Origin: Bacillota bacterium | Lineage (GTDB): Bacteria; Bacillota; Clostridia; Acetivibrionales; DSM-1351 | Assembly: GCA_023392075.1 (NCBI GenBank) | Contig: JAEVZU010000328.1 | Span: forward strand, 1-55,292 | Length of the DNA: 55,292 nt | Reading direction: 5' to 3' | Shown: positions 1 through 10,000 of the stretch, one piece after another | Layout of the letters: the number at the start of each line of letters is the position of its first letter | Position numbering within the stretch: the stretch's first letter is position 1 | The notes under the pieces: generated by a model | The model's database searches: none | The model's input: only the letters and a program-made list of their open reading frames with translations | What the model was told of the DNA's origin: nothing | Position numbers and translations under genes: made by a program

Positions 1-1103
1 GTATTATCAATATTTTAATTACTGTAACACAGGTAAGAAAATCAATTATCAAAGCAATTCCAGAAACTCTTCAATTGGCCATCAGCGGAGGTATAGGACT
101 TTTTATCGCATACATAGGGTTTAAGGACGCAGGTTTCCTGAAGTTTACCTCTGAAGCAAAACCCGGCGCTCCATTGACCATACTTGGCGAAAATGCAGAC
201 TCAGCTACAGTTATAGCCGGCGGTGCAAATGTAGTTCCTGCGTTCGTTAATTTTACAAGCCCTGTTGCCCAGCTGGCATTGATAGGACTTGTAATAACAG
301 TTGTGCTCATGCTTTTGAAGGTAAAGAGCGCCATACTCATAGGAATTTTATCCAGTACCATCATTGGTATCCCCATGCACGTTACAACCCTGTCCACCGC
401 TACTCCATATAAAATTTCAGACATATCCCAAACTGCTTTTGCCCTTGACTTTGCAGGCCTGTTCAGCGAACCTGGGAAAATAGCGGTTGTATTGGTTACC
501 ATACTTGCTTTCAGCTTGTCCGACACCTTTGATACTATCGGAACATTTATAGGAACGGGCAGGAAGAGCGGTATATTTGACGATAAGGATGAAGCTGAAC
601 TGTTTGCAGGAAAAGGCTTCAGATCCAAGATGGACAAGGCGCTTTTTGCGGATGCTACGGCAACTTCCATAGGTGCGCTGCTGGGTACCTCAAATACGAC
701 AACCTATGTTGAGAGTGCCGCGGGAATCGGAGCCGGCGGCAGAACCGGCCTGACTTCGGTGTTTACTGCAATTTTGTTTGCAATATGTCTGGTGTTTGCT
801 CCTGTAGCCGGGATTATTCCGGGTGCGGCAACTGCTCCTGCATTAATCATTGTCGGTGTTTTGATGATGGGTTCCTTTGCCAAAATAAAATGGGAGAACT
901 TTGACGAAGCACTGGCGGCCTTCTTTACAGCTGTGGTAATGCCTTTCTCCTACAGCATTTCAAACGGTATTGCAGCAGGCTTCATATTCTATGTAATTAT
1001 GAAAATCTGCAAGGGCAAGGCAAAAGAGGTTCATCCCATACTGTATGTGGTAACCTGTTTGTTTGTACTTAATTTCATAATCGGTGCACTTATGAATCTG
1101 TAA
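1..1103 (+). CDS. NCS2 (AzgA-type) purine permease, 5' end missing
   Basis: The open frame runs in from the left edge (frame of base 3) and ends at 1103, so about 367 C-terminal residues are present and the start lies outside the window. AzgA-type adenine/guanine/hypoxanthine permeases are inner-membrane nucleobase:cation symporters of roughly 430-480 residues. Visible family marks are the segment LAISGGIGLFIAYIGFKDAG, the conserved DTFDTIGTFIGTG stretch, the GTSNTTTYVESAAGIGAGGRTG stretch typical of the transport core, and a C-terminal series of hydrophobic helices. The base-75 TTG is only an internal codon. A strong hairpin follows the stop. Family is clear; the exact purine transported is not. 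Confidence 0.9.
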   Translation, partial: IINILITVTQVRKSIIKAIPETLQLAISGGIGLFIAYIGFKDAGFLKFTSEAKPGAPLTILGENADSATVIAGGANVVPAFVNFTSPVAQLALIGLVITVVLMLLKVKSAILIGILSSTIIGIPMHVTTLSTATPYKISDISQTAFALDFAGLFSEPGKIAVVLVTILAFSLSDTFDTIGTFIGTGRKSGIFDDKDEAELFAGKGFRSKMDKALFADATATSIGALLGTSNTTTYVESAAGIGAGGRTGLTSVFTAILFAICLVFAPVAGIIPGAATAPALIIVGVLMMGSFAKIKWENFDEALAAFFTAVVMPFSYSISNGIAAGFIFYVIMKICKGKAKEVHPILYVVTCLFVLNFIIGALMNL

Positions 1104-1169
1104 AGCATATCTGCAATCAAACGGGCTGGCTCAAAATGATGAGGCAACTTAATAAATAGAGCTCAATTA

Positions 1170-1228
1170 AAAGCACACGCCTGAAATTGTACTTAAGCGC
1201 AAGTGTACAAATTTCAGGCGTGTGCTTT
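1170..1228. terminator. long inverted repeat after the permease gene
   Basis: Arms of about 23 bases (AAAGCACACGCCTGAAATTG at the left, its near-perfect complement ending GGCGTGTGCTTT at the right) enclose a short loop. It sits between the convergent permease and PRK06851-like genes and can serve both strands, although neither side has a long T run. Confidence 0.65.
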
Positions 1229-1249
1229 GTGAGTAATCCATATTGCTTT

Positions 1250-2359
1250 TTACGGATTATCAATCAGGTTGTTGACATAGGCATTTAACTTATCCACCAG
1301 CTCCAAATACATTTTATCTATTGATTCCAGATTAAATTTATCCCCCATAATGGTTTTTATCTGATTTTGCAGTTCCTTTGCCTTTGCCAGGAAAGAAACT
1401 CCGGAATTGACAGCTTCTTTATACTTACCGATTATGGAATCAAGCTCATCCCTGTATTTCTCATCTGTTCCGGGAGTGATGGCCAGACTGTAGATATCTA
1501 TTATTTCGTCTCCGTCCCTGGAGGGGAAATATTCATGAGGAGTAGTACTGTCGAAAACAGCAAGCTCCAATTCCCTTATAATTACCATATCCAGGCTTTG
1601 GGGATCCAAAACGCAATGGTATAGCTCAACATCAAATCCTCTTTTTTGTGCGGCATCAGCAAGTTTCTTAAGTATTGTAGATTTTCCCGAGCCGGGGCGC
1701 CCTTTTAAAAAGTATCTCTTTCTTAAATCTCTTGTCAGATCCATTACAAAGTCCACAGAGCCTTTGAAGGTAGCTCCGCCGAGAAAGCGGTTCCTGACTA
1801 TGCCTTCCTTTTTCATGGACATTTCACTTAAAAAGTTTTTGATTGCTGCATCTGCAATTTCATCCAGCTTCCCGAAATCTACGTTATCCAAATATACCTT
1901 TTCCCACTGGCCATGAAATCTGAGAGCATTCTGAAATTGTTTATAGGCCAGTTTGTAGAGTTCCTGGACCTTGCTCAGCAGAGAGGCTATTAAATCTTCT
2001 GAAGATGCCGAGCTTCTCAGTGCTTCTTCCGGTTTAAAATCAATTATTTCACCGATAGAACTACAGGTTCTGGTTTGTTCCATATACTGTACATCTCCAT
2101 TAACAACTGCTATACCCAAGGCAGGAATAATCACTGCTTCAATATCCTCTTCATCTGAGGCACTGTGAATTAATTCAACATCATAGCCCTTAATGAACCA
2201 GTTGATTCCGATATTTACAATAAGTGAGGATTTAGCTTCATCAGAGCCGCCCTTTAATATATAGATCTTGTCAATTCCTGTGAGATTGTCCTCAAAGTAT
2301 GTTACAAAACCACGGGCAGTATTTGCGCTGGCATAGTAATTTAAAAATTTTGCGGCCAA
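1250..2359 (-). CDS. P-loop ATPase-like protein of the PRK06851 type
   Basis: About 369 residues. I place the start at TTG 2359, 7 bases after AAAGGTGG; the longer frame to 2377 would start inside that ribosome binding site. The C-terminal half carries a clean Walker A motif, GRPGSGKST, followed by KKLADAAQKRGFDVELYHC, which fits an NTP-binding Rossmann-like fold. The N-terminal half has a second, duplicated version of the same layout (IYILKGGSDEAKSSLIVNIG, then GYDVELIHSASD), but its P-loop has lost the GKS/T core. Proteins of this type are usually two tandem P-loop halves and have no assigned function. It stands alone and is convergent with the permease gene. Confidence 0.7.
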   Translation of the reverse strand: MAAKFLNYYASANTARGFVTYFEDNLTGIDKIYILKGGSDEAKSSLIVNIGINWFIKGYDVELIHSASDEEDIEAVIIPALGIAVVNGDVQYMEQTRTCSSIGEIIDFKPEEALRSSASSEDLIASLLSKVQELYKLAYKQFQNALRFHGQWEKVYLDNVDFGKLDEIADAAIKNFLSEMSMKKEGIVRNRFLGGATFKGSVDFVMDLTRDLRKRYFLKGRPGSGKSTILKKLADAAQKRGFDVELYHCVLDPQSLDMVIIRELELAVFDSTTPHEYFPSRDGDEIIDIYSLAITPGTDEKYRDELDSIIGKYKEAVNSGVSFLAKAKELQNQIKTIMGDKFNLESIDKMYLELVDKLNAYVNNLIDNP

Positions 2360-2377
2360 AAATATTCCACCTTTCAA

Positions 2378-2956
2378 TTAATTCACTTCACTATATTGTA
2401 TGCAGCAGGAGTGAATAATGCTAAGAAATGGTATGTGCAATTTTATGGGCCGTACCATTCGTTTTTTTAATTTATTAATTTATTGTACTAAATTACAAAC
2501 AAATGAATAGATGCGAGAAACCCTGTTCACAAAGAGCGGGAAATATATATTTAATGAATGAAAATTACCTGTATGAAAATAAATACATGAAATTCTAATA
2601 ATTAGAAATTGCATATTTAAAACAAAAATTTTGATTTAGTTATAAAAACAGATGTTGAAATTTATGGTTTACTATGTTAAGATTGTTAGTGAAAAAATTA
2701 ACTAAATCTATTGCTTACTAATTTGAACCAGTACCGAAAAACATTTTATTTTCAAATTTCGGTTTATGGTTTAATTATACTGAATAGTAAATTGTTCATG
2801 GCTTGAGAAAATATTATGGAGTTAATATTTTTAGATCTAATCGTGCAGAATAAAGAAGGAAAATTTTTTTAAGCATGAAAATTTTAGTTCACAAGACATT
2901 ACAAGAATACTACTCATTTACAGCAGTATATTTTATAAATTGAAGGGAGAATTATA
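2378..2956. other. gene-free AT-rich spacer upstream of pckA
   Basis: About 580 bases without a convincing reading frame. The stretch is very AT-rich and contains several possible -10 hexamers (for example TATACT near 2777 and TATTAT near 2812), none with a convincing -35. It should hold the pckA promoter and a long leader; I see no recognisable riboswitch. Confidence 0.5.
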
Positions 2957-4750
2957 ATGACTACGAACAAGAAGTTGCAAGCGTGGGTAAAAGAAATGGC
3001 TGACATGTGTCAACCAGACCAGATTTATTGGTGCGATGGTTCTCAGGAAGAAAACGACAGATTGATTCAGGAAATGGTTGCTTCAGGTATGGCTAAACCA
3101 TTAAATCCAGCAAAGCGTCCGGGATGTTATTCTTTCAATAGCGATCCATCTGACGTTGCTCGTGTTGAGGACAGAACATATATTGCTTCTAAGACCAAGG
3201 AAGAAGCAGGTCCAACTAACAACTGGATTGACCCCAATGAATTGAAGGAAACCATGAAGGGTTTATACAAGGGTTCTATGAAGGGAAGAACAATGTATGT
3301 AATTCCTTTCTCAATGGGTCCTATAGGTTCATCCATTTCAAAGATCGGTGTTGAACTTACAGACAGCGCTTACGTTGTTATTAACATGAGAATCATGACT
3401 CGTATTGGTAAGAAAGTATTGGATACTCTCGGTGACGGAGAATTTGTTCCATGTATGCATTCAGTTGGCGCTCCTCTCGCTGAAGGTCAGAAAGATACTA
3501 CAAAGTGGCCGTGTGCTCCAATCGAAAAGAAATACATCAGCCATTTCCCGGAAGAAAGAACAATCTGGTCCTATGGTTCAGGTTACGGCGGAAATGCTCT
3601 TCTTGGCAAGAAGTGTTTCGCTCTTCGTATTGCATCAGCTATTGCTCGTGAAGAAGGCTGGCTTGCAGAACATATGCTTATCTTAAAACTTACAGATCCT
3701 AAAGGAAATGTTAAATATATTTGCGGTGCTTTCCCAAGTGCTTGCGGAAAAACTAACCTGGCTATGTTGGTTCCAACAGTTCCAGGCTGGAAAGTTGAAA
3801 CAATCGGTGATGATATAGCTTGGATGAAGTTCGGAAAGGATGGCAGATTGTATGCTATCAATCCTGAAGCAGGCTTCTTCGGAGTTGCTCCTGGAACCTC
3901 TTTGGATTCAAATCCAAATGCTATGCACAGCATAGAAAAGAACACTATATTCACTAACGTTGGTGTAACCGATGATGGAGATATATGGTGGGAAGGCATG
4001 GGAGTAGATGCTCCGGCTCACTTAATTGACTGGAAAAACAAAGATTGGGCTCCAGGATCGGAAACTCCTGCTGCACATCCAAATGCACGTTTCACAGCGC
4101 CTGCTTCACAGTGCCCTGTTATAGCTCCTGAGTGGGAAGATCCTGCAGGAGTACCGATTTCAGCCATATTGATCGGTGGACGTCGTCCAAGCACTATTCC
4201 ATTGGTTCATGAAAGCTTTGATTGGAAACACGGTGTATTCCTCGGTTCAATCATGGGTTCAGAGATCACTGCTGCAGCTATATCCGACAAAATCGGTCAG
4301 GTTCGTCGTGACCCATTTGCAATGCTTCCATTCATCGGATACAATGTATGTGATTATTTGCAGCACTGGTTGGATGTTGGAGCTGCTACAAGCGAAGACA
4401 AACTTCCAAAGATATTCTATGTTAACTGGTTCCGTAAGGATAATAACGGTAAGTGGTTATGGCCTGGTTACGGTGAAAACAGCCGTGTTCTCAAGTGGAT
4501 CTGCGAAAGAGTATCCGGGGAAGGAAAAGCTGTTAAGACTGAAATCGGTTATATGCCTACTGAAGATGCTATTGATACCGCAGGTCTCGACGTATCTGCT
4601 GCAGATATGGCTGAGCTTCTCAAGGTCAACAAGTCTGAATGGCTCCAGGAAGTTGAATCAATCAAGGAACACTATGCTAAATACGGCAGCAAGTTGCCTG
4701 CTGAATTGGCAAATCAGTTATCAGCTCTCGAAGCTAGATTGAAAGCGTAA
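2957..4750 (+). CDS. pckA: phosphoenolpyruvate carboxykinase (GTP)
   Basis: 597 residues, the normal length for the GTP-dependent enzyme, which interconverts oxaloacetate + GTP and PEP + CO2 + GDP in the cytoplasm. The P-loop with the reactive cysteine reads FPSACGKTN. Other family blocks are RTMYVIPFSMGP, the nucleotide/metal region IGDDIAWMKF, the ENPEAGFFGVAPG-like stretch INPEAGFFGVAPGTS, the RRPSTIPLVHE loop and the FVNWFRK-like YVNWFRKD. The start ATG follows GAAGGGAG. Codon use is smooth and typical of a highly expressed gene. In saccharolytic clostridia this enzyme often works in the PEP-to-oxaloacetate direction as part of a malate shunt; that role here is inference. It is monocistronic and ends in a strong terminator. 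Confidence 0.97.
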   Translation: MTTNKKLQAWVKEMADMCQPDQIYWCDGSQEENDRLIQEMVASGMAKPLNPAKRPGCYSFNSDPSDVARVEDRTYIASKTKEEAGPTNNWIDPNELKETMKGLYKGSMKGRTMYVIPFSMGPIGSSISKIGVELTDSAYVVINMRIMTRIGKKVLDTLGDGEFVPCMHSVGAPLAEGQKDTTKWPCAPIEKKYISHFPEERTIWSYGSGYGGNALLGKKCFALRIASAIAREEGWLAEHMLILKLTDPKGNVKYICGAFPSACGKTNLAMLVPTVPGWKVETIGDDIAWMKFGKDGRLYAINPEAGFFGVAPGTSLDSNPNAMHSIEKNTIFTNVGVTDDGDIWWEGMGVDAPAHLIDWKNKDWAPGSETPAAHPNARFTAPASQCPVIAPEWEDPAGVPISAILIGGRRPSTIPLVHESFDWKHGVFLGSIMGSEITAAAISDKIGQVRRDPFAMLPFIGYNVCDYLQHWLDVGAATSEDKLPKIFYVNWFRKDNNGKWLWPGYGENSRVLKWICERVSGEGKAVKTEIGYMPTEDAIDTAGLDVSAADMAELLKVNKSEWLQEVESIKEHYAKYGSKLPAELANQLSALEARLKA

Positions 4751-4776
4751 TAATTTGAAATAAAATATATTTAAAT

Positions 4777-4832
4777 AAAGGGACTGTTGCACAATGAATA
4801 AATTTATTCATCTGGGCAGCAGTTCTTTTTTT
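4777..4832 (+). terminator. pckA terminator; copy 1 of a repeated terminator
   Basis: An outer stem GGACTGTTGC / GCAGCAGTTC surrounds an inner perfect palindrome TGAATAAATTTATTCA and is followed by eight T residues. A nearly identical element ends the response-regulator operon at 54913-54971. Confidence 0.85.
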
Positions 4833-4984
4833 ATTGCATGGAAAGTCTGTACTTTAAGTACCTATGAAGCATAAATATAACCGGCACAATATGTTAACCG
4901 TAAACCCTGACGCATCATTGAGAACCTATACTACCAAGCAGACTTAAAAAGTCATTAAAAATGACTAAAAAATTTCTATACATC

Positions 4985-5039
4985 TTGATTTTGTGGAGTC
5001 ATATATAATATAATGTGTATATAAATGACATATTATATT
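4985..5039 (+). promoter_or_regulatory. promoter with overlapping dyad before the tail-collar genes
   Basis: TTGATT (4985-4990), an 18-base spacer and TATAAT (5009-5014) form a plausible vegetative promoter. An imperfect dyad AATATAATGTG (5007-5017) / CATATTATATT (5029-5039) overlaps the -10 and could be an operator or a short leader hairpin. Confidence 0.45.
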
Positions 5040-5077
5040 GATGGTGGTAATCACAAATAAAGAAAGGTGGTCGTTTT

Positions 5078-5320
5078 ATGGATCCTATTCTGGCTCAGAT
5101 TCAATTGTTTCCTTTCGGGTTTGAAATGATTGGCTGGTCGACATGCAAGGGGCAAACTCTCAATGTAATACAAAATCAGGCGCTGTTTTCACTTATCGGC
5201 AATCAATTCGGCGGAGACGGGCGTACAACTTTTATGCTCCCAAATTTGACCAATGCAAGCCCGATACCCGGTATGCAATACTATATTGCCACCCAGGGAA
5301 TCTACCCGACAAGAGAATAA
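5078..5320 (+). CDS. short phage tail-collar domain protein
   Basis: 80 residues, start ATG with AAAGGTGG upstream. The whole protein is one tail-collar (microcystin-dependent-protein type) domain: LAQIQLFPFGFEMIGWSTC, a GQTLNVIQNQALFSLIG core, then FGGDGRTTFMLPNL. In phages this domain sits in tail fibres; in bacteria, stand-alone copies are of unknown function. There is no signal peptide or membrane segment. It is the first of four co-directional genes that lead into a giant SLH protein, and a 47%-like paralogue by eye follows at once, so a role in a surface or phage-tail-derived assembly is likely but unproven. Confidence 0.85.
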   Translation: MDPILAQIQLFPFGFEMIGWSTCKGQTLNVIQNQALFSLIGNQFGGDGRTTFMLPNLTNASPIPGMQYYIATQGIYPTRE

Positions 5321-5369
5321 ATTTTGTATGCAAGTAATAAATTTTATTATGTTATGGAGGTAAAAGTAA

Positions 5370-5612
5370 ATGGATTACATATTAGGTACGATTGTATTGT
5401 TTCCCTTCGGTTTCACACCTCTCGGCTGGTTGCCCTGTAATGGGCAGGCATTGCAAATAGTTCAGAACCAGGCATTGTATTCATTAATAGGAGCTACATT
5501 CGGCGGAAATGGCTCAACCACATTTAATTTACCAAATCTGCAGGGGGCAGAGCCCTTGCCGCAGATGAAATACTTTATTTGTATGTCTGGTTTATATCCG
5601 GAGAGGGCTTAA
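5370..5612 (+). CDS. second short phage tail-collar domain protein
   Basis: 80 residues, exactly the length of its neighbour and clearly paralogous: ILGTIVLFPFGFTPLGWLPC, QALQIVQNQALYSLIG, FGGNGSTTFNLPNLQG. Shared residues include the FPFGF turn, the Cys at the end of strand 2, and the FGG.G.TTF.LPNL signature of the collar fold. The start ATG follows ATGGAGGT. No signal peptide is seen. The pair most simply arose by tandem duplication and the two products may form a hetero-oligomer. Confidence 0.85.
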   Translation: MDYILGTIVLFPFGFTPLGWLPCNGQALQIVQNQALYSLIGATFGGNGSTTFNLPNLQGAEPLPQMKYFICMSGLYPERA

Positions 5613-5640
5613 ATAAAAAAACTGAAAGGAAGGTAAAGCT

Positions 5641-6939
5641 ATGGGTACTGTGAACATTGCTTTAAATAAAGCAACTGCTTCAAGCAGTTTTATATTGCCG
5701 TATTCGCCGTCAAGAGCTGTTGACGGCTCCTTGGCTCCCGCAAGCCGATGGTTGGTTTCCGTACTTCCGGCTTGGATGTCTGTTGACCTGGGAGCACCAA
5801 TATGGGTGGGTAAATGGACTGTAAAGAATATGTCTTTGGCCGGCTGGCCGTCACCTGCATACAATATATCGGATTTTAAGCTTCAATGGAGCAGTAATAA
5901 TTCAAACTGGTTTGATGCCGATACTGTTACAGGAAATACGGTCGATAAAGTAGAAAGAATTGTTTCTCCTGTACTTGCAAGATATTTCAGAGTTTATGTA
6001 ACAAAAGGCATTCAGATAAATCCTCAAATAGCTTCAATAGTCGAGCTTGAGTTATATCAGGCTGATCCGACAAGCCCATATTTATCCAATCTGGCAATCA
6101 GTGCCGGAACGCTGACTCCTGCATTCAGCAAGACAACTAATCAATACTCTGCGACGGTTGAATATGACTCTTCGACAATTACAGTAACGCCGACGGCAGA
6201 GGACCCACGGGCAACTATAAAAGTAAACAATGCTGTTGTGGCAAGCGGAACGCCATCACAGCCTATCGTTCTCAATAACGGCAGCAATACCATTACGGTT
6301 CAGGTTACATCTCTTATAGGTGATCTCGTCCAGAATTATACAATTAATGTCACGAGGAATGCCAGCCTGAATTTGACAAGCCTTGTGCCCAGCACAGGTG
6401 CGCTTGTACCGGTATTTTCAAACAGCGTAACCCAGTATTCAATGAGTGTTGGATACGATGTTACGGCTATTGCCTTTACTGCGACGGCACAAAACCCGAA
6501 TGCTACGGTGAAAGTCAACGGAGTAGTTGCAGCAAGCGGCCAGCAGTCTCAGACGGTAGTATTGACAGCAGGGCAGGTTACGGATATTCCGATTGAGGTA
6601 TCATATCCGTCGGACGGAGGCTCGCGTACATATACTGTGAGCGTTACGAGAGCCAGCAGTCCGTATCTGTCAAATATTACAGGCTTCCAGAACCTGAACC
6701 CTGCCTTCAGTAAAACGGTTTATACCGGATATGTTTCAAATACCACCGTATCTCCGGTAAAGTTAATACCGACGGCAGAGAATACCACATCCGCAATAAC
6801 AATTAACGGTACTTCTGTTGCCTCCGGACAGTCATTAAAAGTTAATTTGACTACCGGAGCAAATACGATAACGGTGGTAGTAACTTCAAGTGTTGGAACA
6901 GATAGCAGAAGTTACATATTTACAGTAAATAAATCATAA
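5641..6939 (+). CDS. discoidin (F5/8 type C) plus three cadherin-like beta-sandwich repeats
   Basis: 432 residues. Residues 3-138 resemble an F5/8 type C carbohydrate-binding fold (NIALNKATASSSF, AVDGSLAPASRW, WMSVDLGAPIWVGKWTV, ARYFRVYVTKG, IVELELYQ). Three cadherin-like beta-sandwich repeats follow at about 144-235, 240-337 and 339-432; each opens with S-YLSNL/LTSL and closes with YTINVTR, YTVSVTR or YIFTVNK. Family members are surface or adhesive modules, yet this protein has no Sec signal peptide, which is odd. It lies 28 bases after the second collar gene with its own GAAAGGAAGG site, so it is co-transcribed. Ligand unknown. Confidence 0.8.
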   Translation: MGTVNIALNKATASSSFILPYSPSRAVDGSLAPASRWLVSVLPAWMSVDLGAPIWVGKWTVKNMSLAGWPSPAYNISDFKLQWSSNNSNWFDADTVTGNTVDKVERIVSPVLARYFRVYVTKGIQINPQIASIVELELYQADPTSPYLSNLAISAGTLTPAFSKTTNQYSATVEYDSSTITVTPTAEDPRATIKVNNAVVASGTPSQPIVLNNGSNTITVQVTSLIGDLVQNYTINVTRNASLNLTSLVPSTGALVPVFSNSVTQYSMSVGYDVTAIAFTATAQNPNATVKVNGVVAASGQQSQTVVLTAGQVTDIPIEVSYPSDGGSRTYTVSVTRASSPYLSNITGFQNLNPAFSKTVYTGYVSNTTVSPVKLIPTAENTTSAITINGTSVASGQSLKVNLTTGANTITVVVTSSVGTDSRSYIFTVNKS

Positions 6940-6958
6940 ATTGTTTGATAGGGTATTA

Positions 6959-7001
6959 CATTTGGCATCTGAGAAAGGTTATAATTTTCAGATGCCAAAT
7001 G
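6959..7001 (+). promoter_or_regulatory. 14-bp perfect hairpin between the discoidin and SLH genes
   Basis: CATTTGGCATCTGA (6959-6972) pairs perfectly with TCAGATGCCAAATG (6988-7001). There is no T run, so it is not a classical terminator. It ends just before the AGAAGGAG ribosome binding site of the SLH gene and could set the ratio of upstream to downstream product by mRNA processing or stability. Confidence 0.6.
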
Positions 7002-7020
7002 TCCAAGAAGGAGCAATAGT

Positions 7021-10000
7021 ATGAAAAAGCGTAATTTCATGATTTCATCATTCATTTTCTTATTGGTGGTATTCGGCAGTTTAACATTCGTTCACGCCGA
7101 ATCGGTTACCGGGGGTGTGGATTTAGAGTCGGCACCGGTAATTTCGCAGCAGGAGACAGATATTCACTTATTACCTATTGAGGTAAGGTATTTTAAATTT
7201 ATTCCGGCTGTGAGCGGTGTATTTACAATTCAAACCGAGGGTGCCAATGATTCGTGGGCAGAACTGCTGGATTCCTCAGGTAATCATTTTGTACCTGAAA
7301 TTGTCGGAGACGATGAAAATGGACTGCAGTTCCAGATCACGCCCGAATTAATCTCCGGAACGACATATTATCTTAGCATTATGGACTATGATAGTGAGGT
7401 TGACTGTAAACTGCAAATGATGGGACTGATCTTTTGTCCGGCAGTAACTTCTGCCGAATTCCAACCAAACACAACTTACAAAAAAGGTGATAAGTTGACT
7501 GTTAAAGTAAATTTCAGCTCAAATGTCCAAGTGAATTACGTTGGAGAAGAGGTACCGGGACTTCCAATAATAATTGGAAGCAAAAGTGTATTTGCTTTAT
7601 ACGAAAGTGGAAACGGTACAAGCACACTGGAATTCAGTTATACAATACAGGAGGGGGACGAGGGAGCTGCTGGAAGCATTACTGCGGGTGACTACATCAC
7701 ACTATTGCCGGGTGCTTCTGTTACAGATGCTCTAAACGGATCTGACGCTGAATTACAAGTACATAATATTAAGGGCAATAATAATATAAAGGTTGATACA
7801 ACTCCGCCAACGGTAAATGTTACTACATCATGCTCAAATCCTACCAATGTATCTCCTATACCAGTGATAATAACCTTCAGTGAAGCCGTTTCAGGATTTG
7901 ACCAAAGTGATCTGATAGTTTCCGGCGGAACAGTAAGCAGTTTGTCTGGAATCGGAGCAGTCTACACTGCATATATTCTACCAGACAATACCGGGGGTGA
8001 AATAAAAGTAAACGTGGGTTCGGGAATTGCAACAGACAGCGCAGGCAACGGCAACTCCTCCGCTCCCGAACTTGTTCTGAAATACGACTATCTGGCTCCG
8101 ACGGCCTCGGTAGGTTACAGCACGGAGGAAATAACAAATGGTAATGTTACGGCGATAATTACCCCCAGCGAGGAGGTAACTGTTACAAACAATGGTGGAA
8201 GTAAAGAATACGAATTCGCCGAAAACGGAAGCTTTACCTTTAATTTCAGGGATAAAGCCGGCAACACCGGAACTGCCGTTGCAACGGTAAACAATATAGA
8301 TAAAATCGCTCCGATGGCTGATATTACATATAATACTACAGCAAAAACCAAGGAAAATGTAACAGCAACCCTTGTTCCCAGCGAGAGTATAACTGTAACG
8401 AATAACGGTGGAAATACAAGCCATACCTTTACGGAAAATGGCAGCTTTACTTTTGAATTCAAGGATTCGGCGGGTAATACCGGTTCGGCTGCGGCTACAG
8501 TAGCGAATATAGATAAAACGCCGCCTACAGTAGACATAACAATGGAGTCAAACAATGCAAATAAGGCTTATGCAAAAGTAGGGGATACTATTACTCTCAA
8601 TATTCATGCAAGTGAGGAAAACTGTACAATAATGCTGAATATGGCGGATCATGTTCCTTCGGTAAGTTATCCCGGTGCTGGCGATACAAAGAACTTTAAG
8701 GCAGTATATACTATGCAGGAAGGGGATGCCTCCGGACCGGTTGAGTTTACTCTTGACATTTTTGATGAGGTAGATAACAGGGTAAGTGGAATTACATCAG
8801 TCACTTCGGGAAGTGCCGTAATCTTTGACAAGGTCAAACCGGCTGCAAACGTGGTTAAAATGACCTCCGGCAACACAACTGACGTTCTTGCGAGTCCGGG
8901 TGATGTCATTACACTTCAAATAATTACAGATGAAGATATTCAGTCTCCGGCTGTAACAATTGCAGGACAGCCTGCTGCAGTTAACGATGCCGGCGACAGT
9001 GATGCAAAGACCTGGAATGCCGCATATACCATGCAGTCCTCAGACAGCCAGGGAGAAATACCTTTTACGCTGGATTTCAGCGATTTGGCCGGAAATGCCG
9101 CGATCGGAATAACCGATGTTTCCACAGGACAGCCGGTGATTTTTGATAAAGAGCCTCCGATGGCTGTAACAGTGACAATGGAGTCGGACAATCCGCTTTC
9201 ATTATTTGCAAAACCGGGTCATACCGTCAACTTGAGAATTACTGCCAACGAAGATATCCAGGCCCCGGAAGTCACAATTGCGGGACATACTGCGGCAGTA
9301 AATGACACCGGAGACAGCGATGCAAAAACCTGGCAGGCCACATATGTAATGCAGGCTGCAGACAGCGAAGGCCCCGTCGGTTTTAAGCTGAACTTTAAGG
9401 ATCTGGCGGGCAATAAGGCCGCAGAGGTTACCTCAACCTCAGATGGAAATGCTGTAATTTTTGATAAAACTAATCCGGCTGTTACCTTGTCATCAAGTAT
9501 TCCGGGTATTACCAATTCCAATCCCATACCGGTAGTAATTGAATTCAACGAAGCTGTTAAGGATTTCGGTCAGGAGGATATACAGGTCGGAAATGGATCG
9601 GCAGGGATGGTTAGCGAACTGGTACCTGATAAATCGTACACTGTTCAGGTAATACCTTCAGGACAGGGTGATGTAACGGTAGATATCCCGGCCGGAGCAG
9701 CACAGGATGCTGCCGGAAATGGAAACGCTGCGGCAGCGCGGCTGACCAGAAAGTATGACTCAATAGCTCCTGCTGTAGACGATGATAACCCCTTGTCTGT
9801 ATTTAATGCAGCTGCAAACACTCTTATAATCAAGTTTACCGAGGAAGGCGGAATTGTAACCGGCAGCAGTGCGGCTGATGTTTCCAAATTTACAGTCCGG
9901 AAGGGCTTGCAGAGTCATACTCTGACTCCGGGACAATCAACTGCAGTTATAACTGATACGGATACAATCATAGTAACTATTGGAGGGACTGACCTTGCAG

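Noticed and set aside
5078..6939. Prophage or phage-tail particle locus
   Set aside because: Apart from the two collar domains there are no phage structural, lysis or assembly genes, and the locus ends in a bacterial SLH protein.
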